53,237 nucleotides of DNA from Streptomyces hygroscopicus subsp. hygroscopicus (GTDB taxonomy: Bacteria > Actinomycetota > Actinomycetes > Streptomycetales > Streptomycetaceae), in NCBI RefSeq assembly GCF_001553455.1, contig NZ_BBOX01000072.1:1-53237 (forward strand). The letters are read 5' to 3'. Below the pieces are notes generated by a model. The model was not told where the DNA came from. It did not search any database and worked only from the letters and a program-made list of their open reading frames with translations. Within the stretch, counting starts at the first letter, position 1; the number at the start of each line of letters is the position of its first letter. Below are positions 1 through 7,654 of the stretch, one piece after another. The translations under genes and the position numbers were made by a program.

Positions 1-2
1 CG

Positions 3-779
3 CTGCCGGAGCTGGTGGAGGGCTGCGTCAAGGCGGGCGTCACGGGCGTGGGCCTGTGGCGCGAGCCGGTCCAGCGGTACGGCGTCCAGGCGGCGGCCGA
101 ACTGGTGCGGGACGCGGGCCTGACCGTCACCAGCCTGTGCCGGGGCGGCTTCTTCACCGCCATCGACCCCGAGCGGCGCGCCGCCGCCCTGGCCGACAAC
201 CGCGCGGCCGTCGACGAGGCCGCCGCCCTGGGCACCGACACCCTGGTCCTGGTCTCCGGCGGCCTCCCGGCGGGCAGCCGCGACCTCGTCGCCGCCCGCG
301 AGCGCGTCGCCGACGCGCTGGCACGGCTCGCCCCGTACGCCGCCGACCACGGCGTCCGCCTGGCCATCGAGCCCCTGCACCCCATGTACGCCGCCGACCG
401 CTGCGTGGTCTCCACCCTCGCCCAGGCCCTCGACCTTGCGACGCGCTTCCCCGCGGACCAGGTGGGCGTGGTCGTGGACACCTACCACCTGTGGTGGGAC
501 GACACGGTGGCGGCCCAGATCGCCCGCGCGGGCGCCGGGGGCCGCATCGCCGCCTTCCAGCTCGCCGACTGGATCACCCCCCTCCCGGAGGGGGTCCTCC
601 TGGGCCGGGGCCAACTCGGCGACGGGTCGGTCGACTTCCGCTGGTTCCGCGAACGGGTCGACGCGACGGGCTACACCGGCCCGATCGAGGTGGAGATCTT
701 CAACCCGGACCTATGGGCCCGGGACGGCGCGGAGGTCCTGGCGGAGGTCGTCGGCCGCTACCGCGAGCTGGTGCTGTAG
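3..779 (+). CDS. Sugar phosphate isomerase/epimerase, TIM-barrel family (5' end outside window)
   Basis: The reading frame is open to the window edge, so the true start lies upstream; 258 residues are visible. It reads as a xylose-isomerase-like / AP-endonuclease-family-2 TIM barrel. Metal- and substrate-site motifs can be seen in order: RLAIEPLHP (Glu ligand), VVVDTYHLWWD (Asp/His ligands), the QLADW strand, LLGRGQLGDG and the C-terminal GPIEVEIFN with a final Glu. Proteins of this kind isomerise or epimerise keto-sugars or inositol-type substrates, but the family does not fix the substrate. It ends at TAG and faces the convergent acetyltransferase across a GC-rich hairpin. Family is clear; the exact reaction is unknown. 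Confidence 0.8.
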   Translation: MPELVEGCVKAGVTGVGLWREPVQRYGVQAAAELVRDAGLTVTSLCRGGFFTAIDPERRAAALADNRAAVDEAAALGTDTLVLVSGGLPAGSRDLVAARERVADALARLAPYAADHGVRLAIEPLHPMYAADRCVVSTLAQALDLATRFPADQVGVVVDTYHLWWDDTVAAQIARAGAGGRIAAFQLADWITPLPEGVLLGRGQLGDGSVDFRWFRERVDATGYTGPIEVEIFNPDLWARDGAEVLAEVVGRYRELVL

Positions 780-800
780 CGCACGTCCCGGATGCCCGGC

Positions 801-833
801 GCCCCCCGGCGCGGCACAACGCGCGCCGGGGGC
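801..833. terminator. GC-rich hairpin between convergent genes
   Basis: The stretch GCCCCCCGGCGCG, a six-base loop, then CGCGCGCCGGGGGC forms a near-perfect stem. It sits 20 bp after the isomerase stop and between two convergent genes, so it can serve both as a terminator. There is no clear T-tract, as is usual in Streptomyces. Confidence 0.6.
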
Positions 834-896
834 CTGGCGACGTTGAGGAGCGGAGCGCAGGGCGATGACTGTGTTGTGTTATGGGCGGTTCAGCCG

Positions 897-1424
897 TCAG
901 TCGCCGTCGGCGGGGGCACTGCCGACCAGACCGGGTGCGGGGGTGCGGTGGATTTCGTAAACCGGGTAGGCCACCGGAGCGCCGGCCGCCCGTCCCTGGA
1001 AGACAGTGGTGCGGGTGAACCCGGCCTTGGACAGCACGCGACCGGAGGCGGGATTGCCAGGGTGATGCTTGGCGCTCAGCCGGTGCAGATGTGTGGTGGT
1101 GAACGCGTACGCGATGACCTGTCGGACGGCATCGGTGCCGTACCCGCGTCCCCAACTGTCTTCCCGCAGGATGTAGCTCAAGGTGGCGTGGCCGGCGGCA
1201 CGGTCCCGGAGCTTGATCAACCCGACCAGGTCATCGCCGGCGGTGACGCCGAAACACCACCGCTGGCGGGGAGTTGCCCAGGACTGGGTGATGGCGGTGG
1301 TGACGCAGGTGGTGGCCTCCTCGTTGGTCATGGGGTGGCCGCGAGTGAAGGTGACGGAAGCGCCGCTGTAGATCCTCTGCACGGCCAAGACGTCGCCGGG
1401 GACGAGGTTCCGCAGCCGGATCAC
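897..1424 (-). CDS. GNAT family N-acetyltransferase
   Basis: A 175-residue protein that matches the RimJ/RimL-like branch of the GNAT fold: N-terminal VIRLRNLVPGDV, a central beta strand followed by the acetyl-CoA pyrophosphate loop in EDSWGRGYGTDAV (the R-G-Y-G turn), then HRLSAKHHPGNPASGRVLSKAGF, where the Asn and the KAGF element are typical of this branch. It should transfer an acetyl group from acetyl-CoA to an amine, possibly on a protein N-terminus. I chose the GTG at 1424 because it overlaps the TGA of the kinase gene by 4 bp (GTGA) and begins exactly at the fold's first strand. A longer frame upstream is only the shadow of the kinase gene. Last gene of the cassette. Confidence 0.8.
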   Translation of the reverse strand: MIRLRNLVPGDVLAVQRIYSGASVTFTRGHPMTNEEATTCVTTAITQSWATPRQRWCFGVTAGDDLVGLIKLRDRAAGHATLSYILREDSWGRGYGTDAVRQVIAYAFTTTHLHRLSAKHHPGNPASGRVLSKAGFTRTTVFQGRAAGAPVAYPVYEIHRTPAPGLVGSAPADGD

Positions 1425-2308
1425 TGGGCCGCCTCGATGATGGCGACCAGGTCGTCGGCGGTGGGCCGCTCGTCGGGGGCCGGTGCCATGCACGCGGCGA
1501 TGATCTCCTCTAAGACGGGGAAGGACCACGGCCGGGCATCCTCGAGCTGGAGGCGCTTTCCACCGGCGATGGCGCGGAGTTTGTCTGCCCGCGGGATGTC
1601 GTCGGCGTAGGGGACGGGGCGGTATCCAGTCCAGCACCAGAACAGGGATGCGCCCAGTCCCCAGATGTCGGCCGGTGGCCGGGCCTGGATATGAGTGTCG
1701 GCGGGGGTGGTCAGCAGGGCGTCGGCGATCTCGGGAGCGGTGGTGTGGGTCAGGGCGCCCCGGTACGGAAGCCGACTTGTCATCTCGGGCCCGCATGACA
1801 GGGCGAAGTCGAGGAGGGCGGCGCGGCCGTCGCGGGTGATGAGGGTGTTGGTGGGCTGTACGTCGGCGTGGGCCCAACCGGCGGCGTGCAGTCGTTCAAG
1901 CCGCCCCGCCCAGGTTCGGGCGATGCCCAGGAGCCACGGCCGTACCGAGGGCCGGTCGCCCTCGGGGCCGCGTGCCAGGGCCGTGGCGTTCCACAGGGGG
2001 GCTCCGTCGATCCAGCGGACCGCCAGCCACCGGCCTCTCTCCCATGCGCCGGCATCGACCCGGTACCCGGGACTGACGGCGCCCGCGTCGGCGAGGGCGA
2101 GCAGGTGCCGGTCCTCCTGGGCCATCTCCGCAGCCTTGTCGCGTCCAGACGCGGCCTCGGGGCTGTTGGCCTTCAACGCGGCAGTGCCCCGGGAGCCGAT
2201 GACTTTCCATGCGCGGGAGCCTCGCCGGTCACTGAACAGAGCGCAGGTGACGGGACCCAACAGATGGTCCAGAGCTGCTACAGCCTCGGCGGGAGGCGCT
2301 GGGCCCAT
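1421..2308 (-). CDS. Protein kinase-like protein
   Basis: 295 residues with a bacterial Ser/Thr-kinase fold. Visible motifs: ATP-lysine candidate in AALKANSP (K46), helix-C Glu in EMAQED, hinge WIDGAPLW, catalytic loop HADVQPTN (147-154), metal-binding segment LLDFALS (167, DFA in place of DFG), APEI (APE motif), and ADIWGLG in the F helix. The glycine-rich loop is poor (VIGSRGT) and the catalytic loop lacks the usual Lys two residues after Asp (DVQ rather than DLK), so activity may be weak or altered. No transmembrane or PASTA part, so cytoplasmic. The ATG start overlaps the end of the upstream gene by about 31 bp, and the stop overlaps the acetyltransferase start, so translation is likely coupled. 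Confidence 0.75.
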   Translation of the reverse strand: MGPAPPAEAVAALDHLLGPVTCALFSDRRGSRAWKVIGSRGTAALKANSPEAASGRDKAAEMAQEDRHLLALADAGAVSPGYRVDAGAWERGRWLAVRWIDGAPLWNATALARGPEGDRPSVRPWLLGIARTWAGRLERLHAAGWAHADVQPTNTLITRDGRAALLDFALSCGPEMTSRLPYRGALTHTTAPEIADALLTTPADTHIQARPPADIWGLGASLFWCWTGYRPVPYADDIPRADKLRAIAGGKRLQLEDARPWSFPVLEEIIAACMAPAPDERPTADDLVAIIEAAQ

Positions 2309-2904
2309 AGCCTGATGTCCTTCCAGTCGTGCCCAATGTGGCTGAACACATCGCGGCCGTCGTCCCTCGCGGACGCCACGGCAGCCGCCAGGTTCGGGGT
2401 GCGTTGCAGGAACCGCCCGTCGCGGGGCCGGACGGCGGCCCGTACCGGCAGGAACGAGACCGGTGGTGACGGTATACGGCGGCCGCTGTCGTCGGTGCGC
2501 TCCTCCCCCGCAGCGAACTTGCCGATCATCAACCCGACCGGCCCGTACAGGTGCTTAAGGGCCCAGTGCGGCCACTGCAACACTTCCCGTCCGGCCCCCA
2601 GGATGGCGACGTTTTCGCAGACGAACGTGGCATGGGCGCGGGTCGCCAATGGCCGGACCCATTCGGCGGCCTGCACGGCGGCGTGAAACACCTCTGCCTC
2701 GACGTCCAGGGGAGCGCCGACGGCTTCGTAAAGCGTCCAGCCGGTCAGGCCGTGATCGAGAGACGGGGCGAGATAGGGACAGTGGGCAGTCATAGCCCGG
2801 ACGTAGGCGGCGATGTCCGCTCTGGGGGTGGTGGTGCGGGATGCGATGAGCCGGAGCGCCCCAGCACTGGGCCGGAGCGCTCCTCCAACGGACATGGCGG
2901 TCAC
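2278..2904 (-). CDS. DUF6875-like conserved hypothetical protein
   Basis: 208 residues, no signal peptide or membrane span. The block HLYGPVGLMIGKFAAGE followed by RRIPSPPVSFLPVRAAV and a final RFLQ resembles, from memory, the DUF6875 pattern of a GLMiG-F segment, then a SPVP-LaIR segment and FL; an N-terminal CPYLAPSL fits its CPF motif. The function of that family is unknown to me. The ATG at 2904 overlaps the stop of the preceding small gene by 4 bp (ATGA), and its own end overlaps the kinase start, which makes it the second member of a tight four-gene cassette. The family call is tentative; the coding call is good. Confidence 0.6.
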   Translation of the reverse strand: MTAMSVGGALRPSAGALRLIASRTTTPRADIAAYVRAMTAHCPYLAPSLDHGLTGWTLYEAVGAPLDVEAEVFHAAVQAAEWVRPLATRAHATFVCENVAILGAGREVLQWPHWALKHLYGPVGLMIGKFAAGEERTDDSGRRIPSPPVSFLPVRAAVRPRDGRFLQRTPNLAAAVASARDDGRDVFSHIGHDWKDIRLWAQRLPPRL

Positions 2905-3185
2905 AGGGATGCGGCCGCCGACTGCCGCGCGGGGGCGGCCTCATCGCCGCCGTCGCCGGGGACCGGCGAGCAGTCCCATTCGGCGACCACGGTCCCGGTC
3001 TCGCGGTACTGGGCTAACCCCTCGTGGTCCAGTCGCCCGTGCCGGTCGGTGAACCAGATTTCGGGCAGCGGCCCGAACAACTCTTCATAGGCACGGACCC
3101 AGGAGACTTCACCGGCTCCCACGTTCGTGGCGTGCCCGATCTGACGCCCGGCGTGCTCAGCGCAGAACGCTTGATAGTCCGTCAC
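2901..3185 (-). CDS. Small protein, possibly truncated at its 5' end by an IS remnant
   Basis: Reading from GTG at 3185 gives 94 residues beginning VTDYQAFCAEHAG and holding WVRAYEELFGPLPEIWFTDRHGRLD, which looks like real protein, then an Ala/Gly-rich tail. I do not recognise the family. The DNA just upstream (higher coordinates) is the end of a transposase remnant, and no good ribosome binding site precedes the GTG. The gene may therefore have lost its native N-terminus or promoter, or the GTG may be the original start laid bare by the insertion. It overlaps the next gene by 4 bp, so it belongs to the same cassette. Confidence 0.5.
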   Translation of the reverse strand: MTDYQAFCAEHAGRQIGHATNVGAGEVSWVRAYEELFGPLPEIWFTDRHGRLDHEGLAQYRETGTVVAEWDCSPVPGDGGDEAAPARQSAAASL

Positions 3186-3189
3186 GTTG

Positions 3190-3876
3190 AGAAGGCGGTT
3201 CGACCGGCAGGTGGTCCTCGTTGGCGAACAACTCATCGAGGTGGATCTTAGGTTTGACGGTGAGCAGGGCGGCGTCGGTCAACCGAGAAGGGCCTGTGCC
3301 GTCACGGATCGCGGTCAGGTCGATGATGACGGTCACGTACTTGCCCCCCTTGCGGGTGTGCCGCCAGACGTGCTGATCGATCCCCATGACCTTCACGCCG
3401 TCGGACCGGGCCGGGTCGTTGATCAGCACCCGCTTGCCCTCGGCCAACACGGCGTCGTTCGCGGTGCTCCACGCGACCGCCGGCGCCTCGGCGATCCGGG
3501 CCACGGTCAGGTGCCGGACCACGATCGCCTCCAGTGCCCACCCCAACCCGCGACGGGACAGCTCCGCCTTCGGCTCGGCCGCGTGACTGGTGTCCTGCCG
3601 CCACACGTGCCCGCAGCCGGTGCGGCGGTAGCGGCGGATCGTGAGCAGCGGCGTCGTCGGTCGCCAACCGAACGGCTCGTGCGCAAGCCGTCGGGTCACC
3701 GAGTCGCGCGGTGGGCCTTGGCAGCCGCAGCGGCGGCACCAGTCGGTCGGCTTGTCGACCTCGCAAGCCAGTGCCGCACGGTCAGGTCCAAGGCGCCGGC
3801 CGGTCACGACCAGCCCGAGTTCGTCCAGGCGGCAGAACGGGGTCAGGACAGGGCGGGCGAAAGCGGGGCCGGACAC
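3190..3876 (-). pseudogene. ISL3-family transposase remnant with internal deletion and lost 3' end
   Basis: From ATG 3876 the frame gives an ISL3-type N-terminus: a zinc-ribbon-like Cys set (CRRCGCQGP; later YRRTGCGHVW), an HTH-like region, then the first catalytic strand IDQHVWRHTRKGGKYVTVI containing the D of DDE. After GTGPSRL the protein jumps straight to sequence resembling the late part of ISL3 transposases (LFANEDHLPVE), so the central catalytic segment with the second Asp is missing. It then breaks off near 3200, where the neighbouring cassette begins. It cannot encode an active enzyme. The frame runs on to 3157 through non-IS sequence. Confidence 0.75.
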
Positions 3877-4038
3877 GTCGAGGTCTTCTGGACGAGGCGG
3901 GCAGGACCGTCATCATCGGCAGGCCCTGGCCTTTCCCCGGCCACCGACGCGCCCCTCCCTGCCGGGCCCCGCAAAACTCATGCTGGACGTCCAACGCGTC
4001 AAGCGGGCAGGGCGATGGCCCGGCAGCACCTCGGGTGC

Positions 4039-4065
4039 GTCAGCGATCCATCGAAGATCGCTGAC
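4039..4065. repeat. Perfect 10-bp inverted repeat near the IS remnant's upstream end
   Basis: GTCAGCGATC, a seven-base loop and GATCGCTGAC pair perfectly. It lies between the transposase start and the end of the SDR gene. It could terminate the SDR transcript (minus strand) or be a subterminal element of the decayed insertion sequence; the sequence alone does not decide. Confidence 0.55.
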
Positions 4066-4105
4066 ACGAGGACGATGCACCAGTGAGCACGCTGCCCGCC
4101 TGGAG

Positions 4106-4849
4106 TCAGACGGGCTGGCCGATCGGACGGATCGTCACCGTGTTGAGGTCGACGCCCGCCGGCTGGTCGAGCGCGAAGCCGATCGCCTCGGCCACCGAAT
4201 CCGGGCGCATCGCGATGGGGGGAACCTGGCCGTGCCAGAACGCGGTGTCGATCATGCCTGGGTTCACCACCGTGACTCCGATGCCGCGGGTCGTGGCGTG
4301 CAGGCGGAGGTTCTCGGCGAAGCCGACCACTGCCCACTTCGTGGCGGAGTAGAGGTTGCCCGGGCTGTTCTTGATTCCGGCCACGCTGCCGATGAGCACC
4401 AGCCGGCCGCGGGACTGCTCGAGGTGGGGCAGGGCCGCCTTGGCCAGCAGAGCCGGGCCGAGCACGTTGGTGAGTACCATCGGGGCCCACAGCTCCGGAT
4501 CGCCGCCGTCGATGACGCCGTCACTGCCGGTCCGGAAGTGATCCGCGGACGCGATGCCCGCGTTCGCGATTGCCGCGTCGAGCGACCCGAAGCGCTCCAC
4601 CGTGCTGGTGACCGCGGTGTTCGTGGAGTCCCAGTCGGAGGCATCCGCTACCAGGCCCAGGACGCGGTCCGGGTGGCCGACTTCGTCGAGGAAGGTCTTG
4701 AGCCGGCCAGGGTCGCGCCCGGTGACGGCGACCCGGTGGCCACGCATGAGCAGGAGCCGGGCGGTCGCGGCGCCGATCCCGCTCGTGCCACCGGTGATCA
4801 GGACCGTCTTTCCGGCGACCGGCGATGCGCCGGAGTCAGAAGTGTTCAT
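4106..4849 (-). CDS. SDR family NAD(P)-dependent oxidoreductase
   Basis: 247 residues, a classical short-chain dehydrogenase length. Cofactor loop TGGTSGIG near residue 20, NAG motif (AIANAGIA), catalytic Ser in VLIGSVAG, catalytic YSATK, and the VNPGMIDTAF segment after strand 6. It should reduce or oxidise a carbonyl/alcohol with NAD(P)H; substrate unknown. The start at ATG 4849 is chosen because it begins 15 residues before the first strand; the open frame extends further upstream into the intergenic repeats. Divergent from the MmyB-type regulator, a common arrangement in which that regulator controls the oxidoreductase. Confidence 0.85.
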   Translation of the reverse strand: MNTSDSGASPVAGKTVLITGGTSGIGAATARLLLMRGHRVAVTGRDPGRLKTFLDEVGHPDRVLGLVADASDWDSTNTAVTSTVERFGSLDAAIANAGIASADHFRTGSDGVIDGGDPELWAPMVLTNVLGPALLAKAALPHLEQSRGRLVLIGSVAGIKNSPGNLYSATKWAVVGFAENLRLHATTRGIGVTVVNPGMIDTAFWHGQVPPIAMRPDSVAEAIGFALDQPAGVDLNTVTIRPIGQPV

Positions 4850-4884
4850 GGCGTCCACTCTGTGGCGCGGCGCGGGCCCGCGAC

Positions 4885-4954
4885 AGTTGCTTGCGAAGGT
4901 GGGGACGCCGTCCCCTGGCAGTCGCTTGCGAAGGTGGGGACGCCATCCCCTGGC
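4885..4954. promoter_or_regulatory. Two tandem 35-bp repeats, candidate operator of the SDR/MmyB pair
   Basis: 4885-4919 and 4920-4954 are head-to-tail copies differing at two positions. Each holds TTGCGAAGG followed by the inverted repeat GGGGACGCCRTCCCC. They lie in the 136-bp gap between the two divergent genes, 35 bp before the SDR start. Likely sites for the adjacent XRE/MmyB protein; this is inferred from position and symmetry. Confidence 0.65.
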
Positions 4955-4985
4955 GCCAACGGCGCCGCCCAGGGAGGCTGTGCCC

Positions 4986-5849
4986 ATGTCGAACACGAGG
5001 TACTCCGAACTCGGTGGCTTCCTGCGTTCGCGACGCGAGCGGATCCGCCCCGAGGAGGTCGGGATCGCGCCCGGCCCGCGGCGCCGCGTCCCCGGTCTGC
5101 GTCGCGACGAGGTCGCCGTTCTGGCCGGCGCCTCGGTGGAGTACTACACCGAGCTGGAGCGCGGTGCCGGCTCGCAGCCCTCCGACCAGATGCTCGCCGC
5201 GCTCGCCCGCGCCCTGCGCCTCAGCCGCGACGAACGCGACCATCTGTACCGGTTGGCGAACCGCCCGATCCCGCACCAGAGCGGGACGGCGTCACACGTC
5301 CACCCCGCGATGCTCGACCTGCTGACACGCATCGACGGGACCCCGGCGATGGTGTGCACCGACCTGCACACCGTTCTGGTCCAGAACTCGCTCGCCATCG
5401 CGATGCTCGGCGACCTGTCCGCGCACCACGGCCGCGCGGCGAGCTTCATCTACCGGTGGTTCACCGACCCGGCCGCGCGGCAGACCTACCCGCAGGAGGA
5501 CCTCGCCCCGCAGTCACGCTCGTTCGTTGCCGATCTGCGTGCGGCGGTCGGGCGACGCAGCCCGGGCGACGCCGAGGCGACCGAGCTGGTGGACGAGCTG
5601 CTGCGGCGGTCGCCGGAGTTCCAGGCGCTCTGGGCCGACCAGGACGTGGAGGTGCGCAGAGACGAGCGCAAGCGGATCGTCCACCCCACCGTTGGCCTGC
5701 TCGACCTCAACTGCCTCAGCCTCTTCAGCGAGGACGGCCGCCAGCGGTTGCTCTGGTTCACCCCACGCGCCGGGACCGACACCGCCGAGAAGCTCGCGCT
5801 GCTGACCGTCGTGGGCACACAGGCGATGCAAACCGGACCAGTCCGGTGA
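4986..5849 (+). CDS. XRE-family transcriptional regulator with MmyB-like ligand domain
   Basis: 287 residues. The N-terminus has an XRE helix-turn-helix (LGGFLRSRRERIRPEEVG, RRVPGLRRDEVAVLAGAS, YYTELERG) with the GLRRDEVA signature typical of MmyB-type actinobacterial regulators. The C-terminal part (from about residue 100: PAMVCTDLHTVLVQN, later GLLDLNCLSLFSEDGRQRLLWFTPRAG) is the PAS-like MmyB domain, which in relatives binds fatty acids. ATG 4986 follows the Shine-Dalgarno-like GGGAGG. It probably controls the divergent SDR gene and itself through the 35-bp repeats. Confidence 0.88.
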   Translation: MSNTRYSELGGFLRSRRERIRPEEVGIAPGPRRRVPGLRRDEVAVLAGASVEYYTELERGAGSQPSDQMLAALARALRLSRDERDHLYRLANRPIPHQSGTASHVHPAMLDLLTRIDGTPAMVCTDLHTVLVQNSLAIAMLGDLSAHHGRAASFIYRWFTDPAARQTYPQEDLAPQSRSFVADLRAAVGRRSPGDAEATELVDELLRRSPEFQALWADQDVEVRRDERKRIVHPTVGLLDLNCLSLFSEDGRQRLLWFTPRAGTDTAEKLALLTVVGTQAMQTGPVR

Positions 5850-6170
5850 ACCGATCGAGGAGGTACCGCTCGAGCGACAGACGCGACCGGCCGATCGTCA
5901 CCGTCCAGCGCCGCTGACCTTGGTGCGTGATGCCACTGTCGGACCGGACGCAGGTGACTGTCGTCTGTAGTCGTCTGTACGGAACTCATCGGCCGGCCCA
6001 GATCTACACCCTCACCTGCGAAGACTCCCCATGGGCTGCTTGGCGCGGACGGTGCCGGCCGTCGTGCCGTCGTGCCGGAGCCGGGGCACCCACCACGTCA
6101 CCCCGGCAGACCCCGGGGAAACGCGTACGACGTGCGCGCGAGCGGCGGCCGGGTGGCGGTGGGCCGCCGG
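5850..6170. other. Gene-free spacer
   Basis: 321 bp between the convergent MmyB-type gene and the sigma-linked membrane protein gene. I see no credible coding sequence. A short direct repeat (GTCGTCTGTA, twice around 5958-5980) is the only structure noticed. Confidence 0.5.
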
Positions 6171-6536
6171 TTAGCGCGCCACCGACGACGGGTCGGCGGT
6201 CCAGGACGGGGGCGAGGGCGAAGAGGTGGGGGAGGGCCGGGTCGGAGGCCCGGTGGTGGAGACCGGGACCGAGGTGGCCGGAGCGGGGGTGCGGGGATCG
6301 CGTGCCGGTGGCGCCGGGCGGTCGCTCTCCGGCGGGCGGGACAGCAGCAGGAAGGCGACGGCCGCCGCTGCCGCCGCCGTCACGGCGACGGCGGACACCA
6401 CCCGCCGGATCCGCCGCGTCCCCCAGGCCCGGCCGGTGGGAGGCCGGGCCGGTGACAGGTCGCGGGCGCTGATGAGCCGCGCACGGGCGTCGAGCGCGGT
6501 GCGCAGCCGTTCCTCGAGCGACGGGGGAGTGCTCAT
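6171..6536 (-). CDS. Single-span membrane protein, possible anti-sigma partner
   Basis: 121 residues: about 38 cytoplasmic residues rich in Arg/Leu (EERLRTALDARARLI), a basic stop (TRRIRR), one hydrophobic span (VVSAVAVTAAAAAAVAFLLL, about 45-65), then a Pro/Ser/Thr-rich outer tail to the end. The ATG at 6536 overlaps the sigma gene's stop by 4 bp. Such position and topology suit an anti-sigma factor, but the cytoplasmic part is much shorter than a normal zinc-type anti-sigma domain and has no HxxxCxxC. The role is thus inferred from context only. Confidence 0.65.
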   Translation of the reverse strand: MSTPPSLEERLRTALDARARLISARDLSPARPPTGRAWGTRRIRRVVSAVAVTAAAAAAVAFLLLSRPPESDRPAPPARDPRTPAPATSVPVSTTGPPTRPSPTSSPSPPSWTADPSSVAR

Positions 6537-7165
6537 CGGTCCACCTCCAGCAGCTTTTCCAGGGTGGCGAGCGCACGGCTCGCGGTCGACTTCACGGTGC
6601 CGCGGGAGATGCCCAGCGTCTCGGCGATCTGTGCTTCGGTCAGCTCCGACCAGTAGCGCAGCACCAGTACCTCACGCTGGCGCGAGGTGAGCCGCGCCAT
6701 CGCGGCGAGGACCTGCCGGTGCTCCTCGGCGAGCAGCAACCTCTCGTCGACCGGGGCCCCGGGCCCCTGGTACGGCGGGGTGTACGCACGTGCCGTACGG
6801 CGTCGGCGCAGCACGGAGCGGGCGGCGTTGACCACCGCGGTGTGCAGATAGGCGTGCGCGTTCTCGAGGCTGTCCAGCCGTGAGCCGTGCCGGCGGCAGA
6901 CGGCGGCGAAGGCGTCCTGGACGACGTCCTCGGCGGTGTGCAGATCGTCCACCAGGAAGACCGCCAGCCGGACCATGTCCAGCCGCCGGGCCTGGTACAG
7001 ATCGGCCAGCGTGGGGCCGGGCTCCTCGTCGTCCCGGCCGCCCACCGGTCCGAGCACCCGGAACCGCCGCCCGGCGCGCGGCGTTTCCACCGCCGGTGTC
7101 GAGGCGGTCGTCCGGGCGCGGCGGAGCAGCCGGGCCCACCAGGGCAGGACAAGAGTGAGCTGCAT
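6533..7165 (-). CDS. ECF RNA polymerase sigma factor (SigE-like family)
   Basis: 210 residues. Region 2 is visible as ADLYQARRLDMVRLAVFLV then DLHTAEDVVQDAFAAVCRR (about 55-90), which contacts core polymerase and the -10 box. Region 4 is LTSRQREVLVLRYWSELTEAQ, then IAETLGISRGTVKSTASRAL near the C-terminus, which reads the -35 box. The first 50 residues (a basic, Trp-containing stretch) are not part of the sigma fold, so translation may begin later; ATG 7165 is the furthest start. It lies between a surface repeat protein and a membrane protein on the same strand, with overlap to the latter, suggesting a cell-envelope signalling unit. Confidence 0.88.
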   Translation of the reverse strand: MQLTLVLPWWARLLRRARTTASTPAVETPRAGRRFRVLGPVGGRDDEEPGPTLADLYQARRLDMVRLAVFLVDDLHTAEDVVQDAFAAVCRRHGSRLDSLENAHAYLHTAVVNAARSVLRRRRTARAYTPPYQGPGAPVDERLLLAEEHRQVLAAMARLTSRQREVLVLRYWSELTEAQIAETLGISRGTVKSTASRALATLEKLLEVDR

Positions 7166-7234
7166 CGTCCTCGTTCACCTCATCGGTGCGGCGGGCCGGT
7201 TCCGGACCCGGCCCGCCGCATCCGTGACTCGCGG

Positions 7235-7654
7235 CTAGCGGCTGGCCTTGGTGGGGGCGGGCACGCTGGTGGGCGGCTGCGTGGACTCCGGCACGCTGGT
7301 CGGCGGCTGCGTCGGCGCGGGCTTGGTGGCCGGCAGGGTCGGCACGGGCTTGGGCGTGCTGGTCCGCGTGGGCACGGGCTTGGGCGTGCTGGTCCGCGTG
7401 GGCACGGGCTTGGGCGTGCTGGTCCGCCCAGGCGCGGGCTTGGCGGGCGCGGGCTTCGCGGTGGTGGCCGGGACCGGCTTGGCGGGCGCGGGCTTCGCGG
7501 TGGTGGCCGGGGCCGGCTTGGCCGGGCGCGAGTGGTCGGAGGTGGCCGCCTGGGCGGCCACGCCCCCGCCCACGAGCAGGACGACACCGGCGGCCGACCC
7601 CAGGATCCAGGGGCGCAGACGGCGGTTCGGCTTCTTGGCGCGGACGTGCTGCAT
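7235..7654 (-). CDS. Exported Thr/Pro/Lys-rich repeat protein
   Basis: 139 residues from ATG 7654 (MQHVRAKKPNRRLRPW). A basic N-terminus and one hydrophobic stretch (ILGSAAGVVLLVGGGVAAQA) form a signal peptide or anchor with a likely AQA cleavage site. The remainder is low complexity: AKPAPATTAKPAPAKPVPAT units, then three copies of TSTPKPVPTR, then PPTSVP motifs. This looks like a wall-spanning or O-glycosylatable stalk with no folded domain. It sits 69 bp upstream of the sigma gene on the same strand, so the two are probably co-transcribed. A longer upstream frame start was rejected because it would bury the signal sequence. Confidence 0.7.
   Translation of the reverse strand: MQHVRAKKPNRRLRPWILGSAAGVVLLVGGGVAAQAATSDHSRPAKPAPATTAKPAPAKPVPATTAKPAPAKPAPGRTSTPKPVPTRTSTPKPVPTRTSTPKPVPTLPATKPAPTQPPTSVPESTQPPTSVPAPTKASR
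7341..7430. repeat. Three tandem 30-bp coding repeats
   Basis: Starts at 7341, 7371 and 7401; the first two are identical and the third differs only at its last three bases. Each encodes ten residues (TSTPKPVPTR) in the exported repeat protein. Confidence 0.9.
7437..7514. repeat. Two tandem 39-bp coding repeats
   Basis: Copies at 7437-7475 and 7476-7514 are nearly identical and encode 13-residue AKPAPA-type units of the same exported protein. Confidence 0.85.

Noticed and set aside
3157..3876. Functional transposase
   Set aside because: The core between the first catalytic Asp and the late region is missing, and the C-terminus is cut.
4885..4954. Tandem 35-bp repeats as a short CRISPR array
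   Set aside because: There are no spacers between the copies and no cas genes; the place between divergent regulator and target genes fits an operator.
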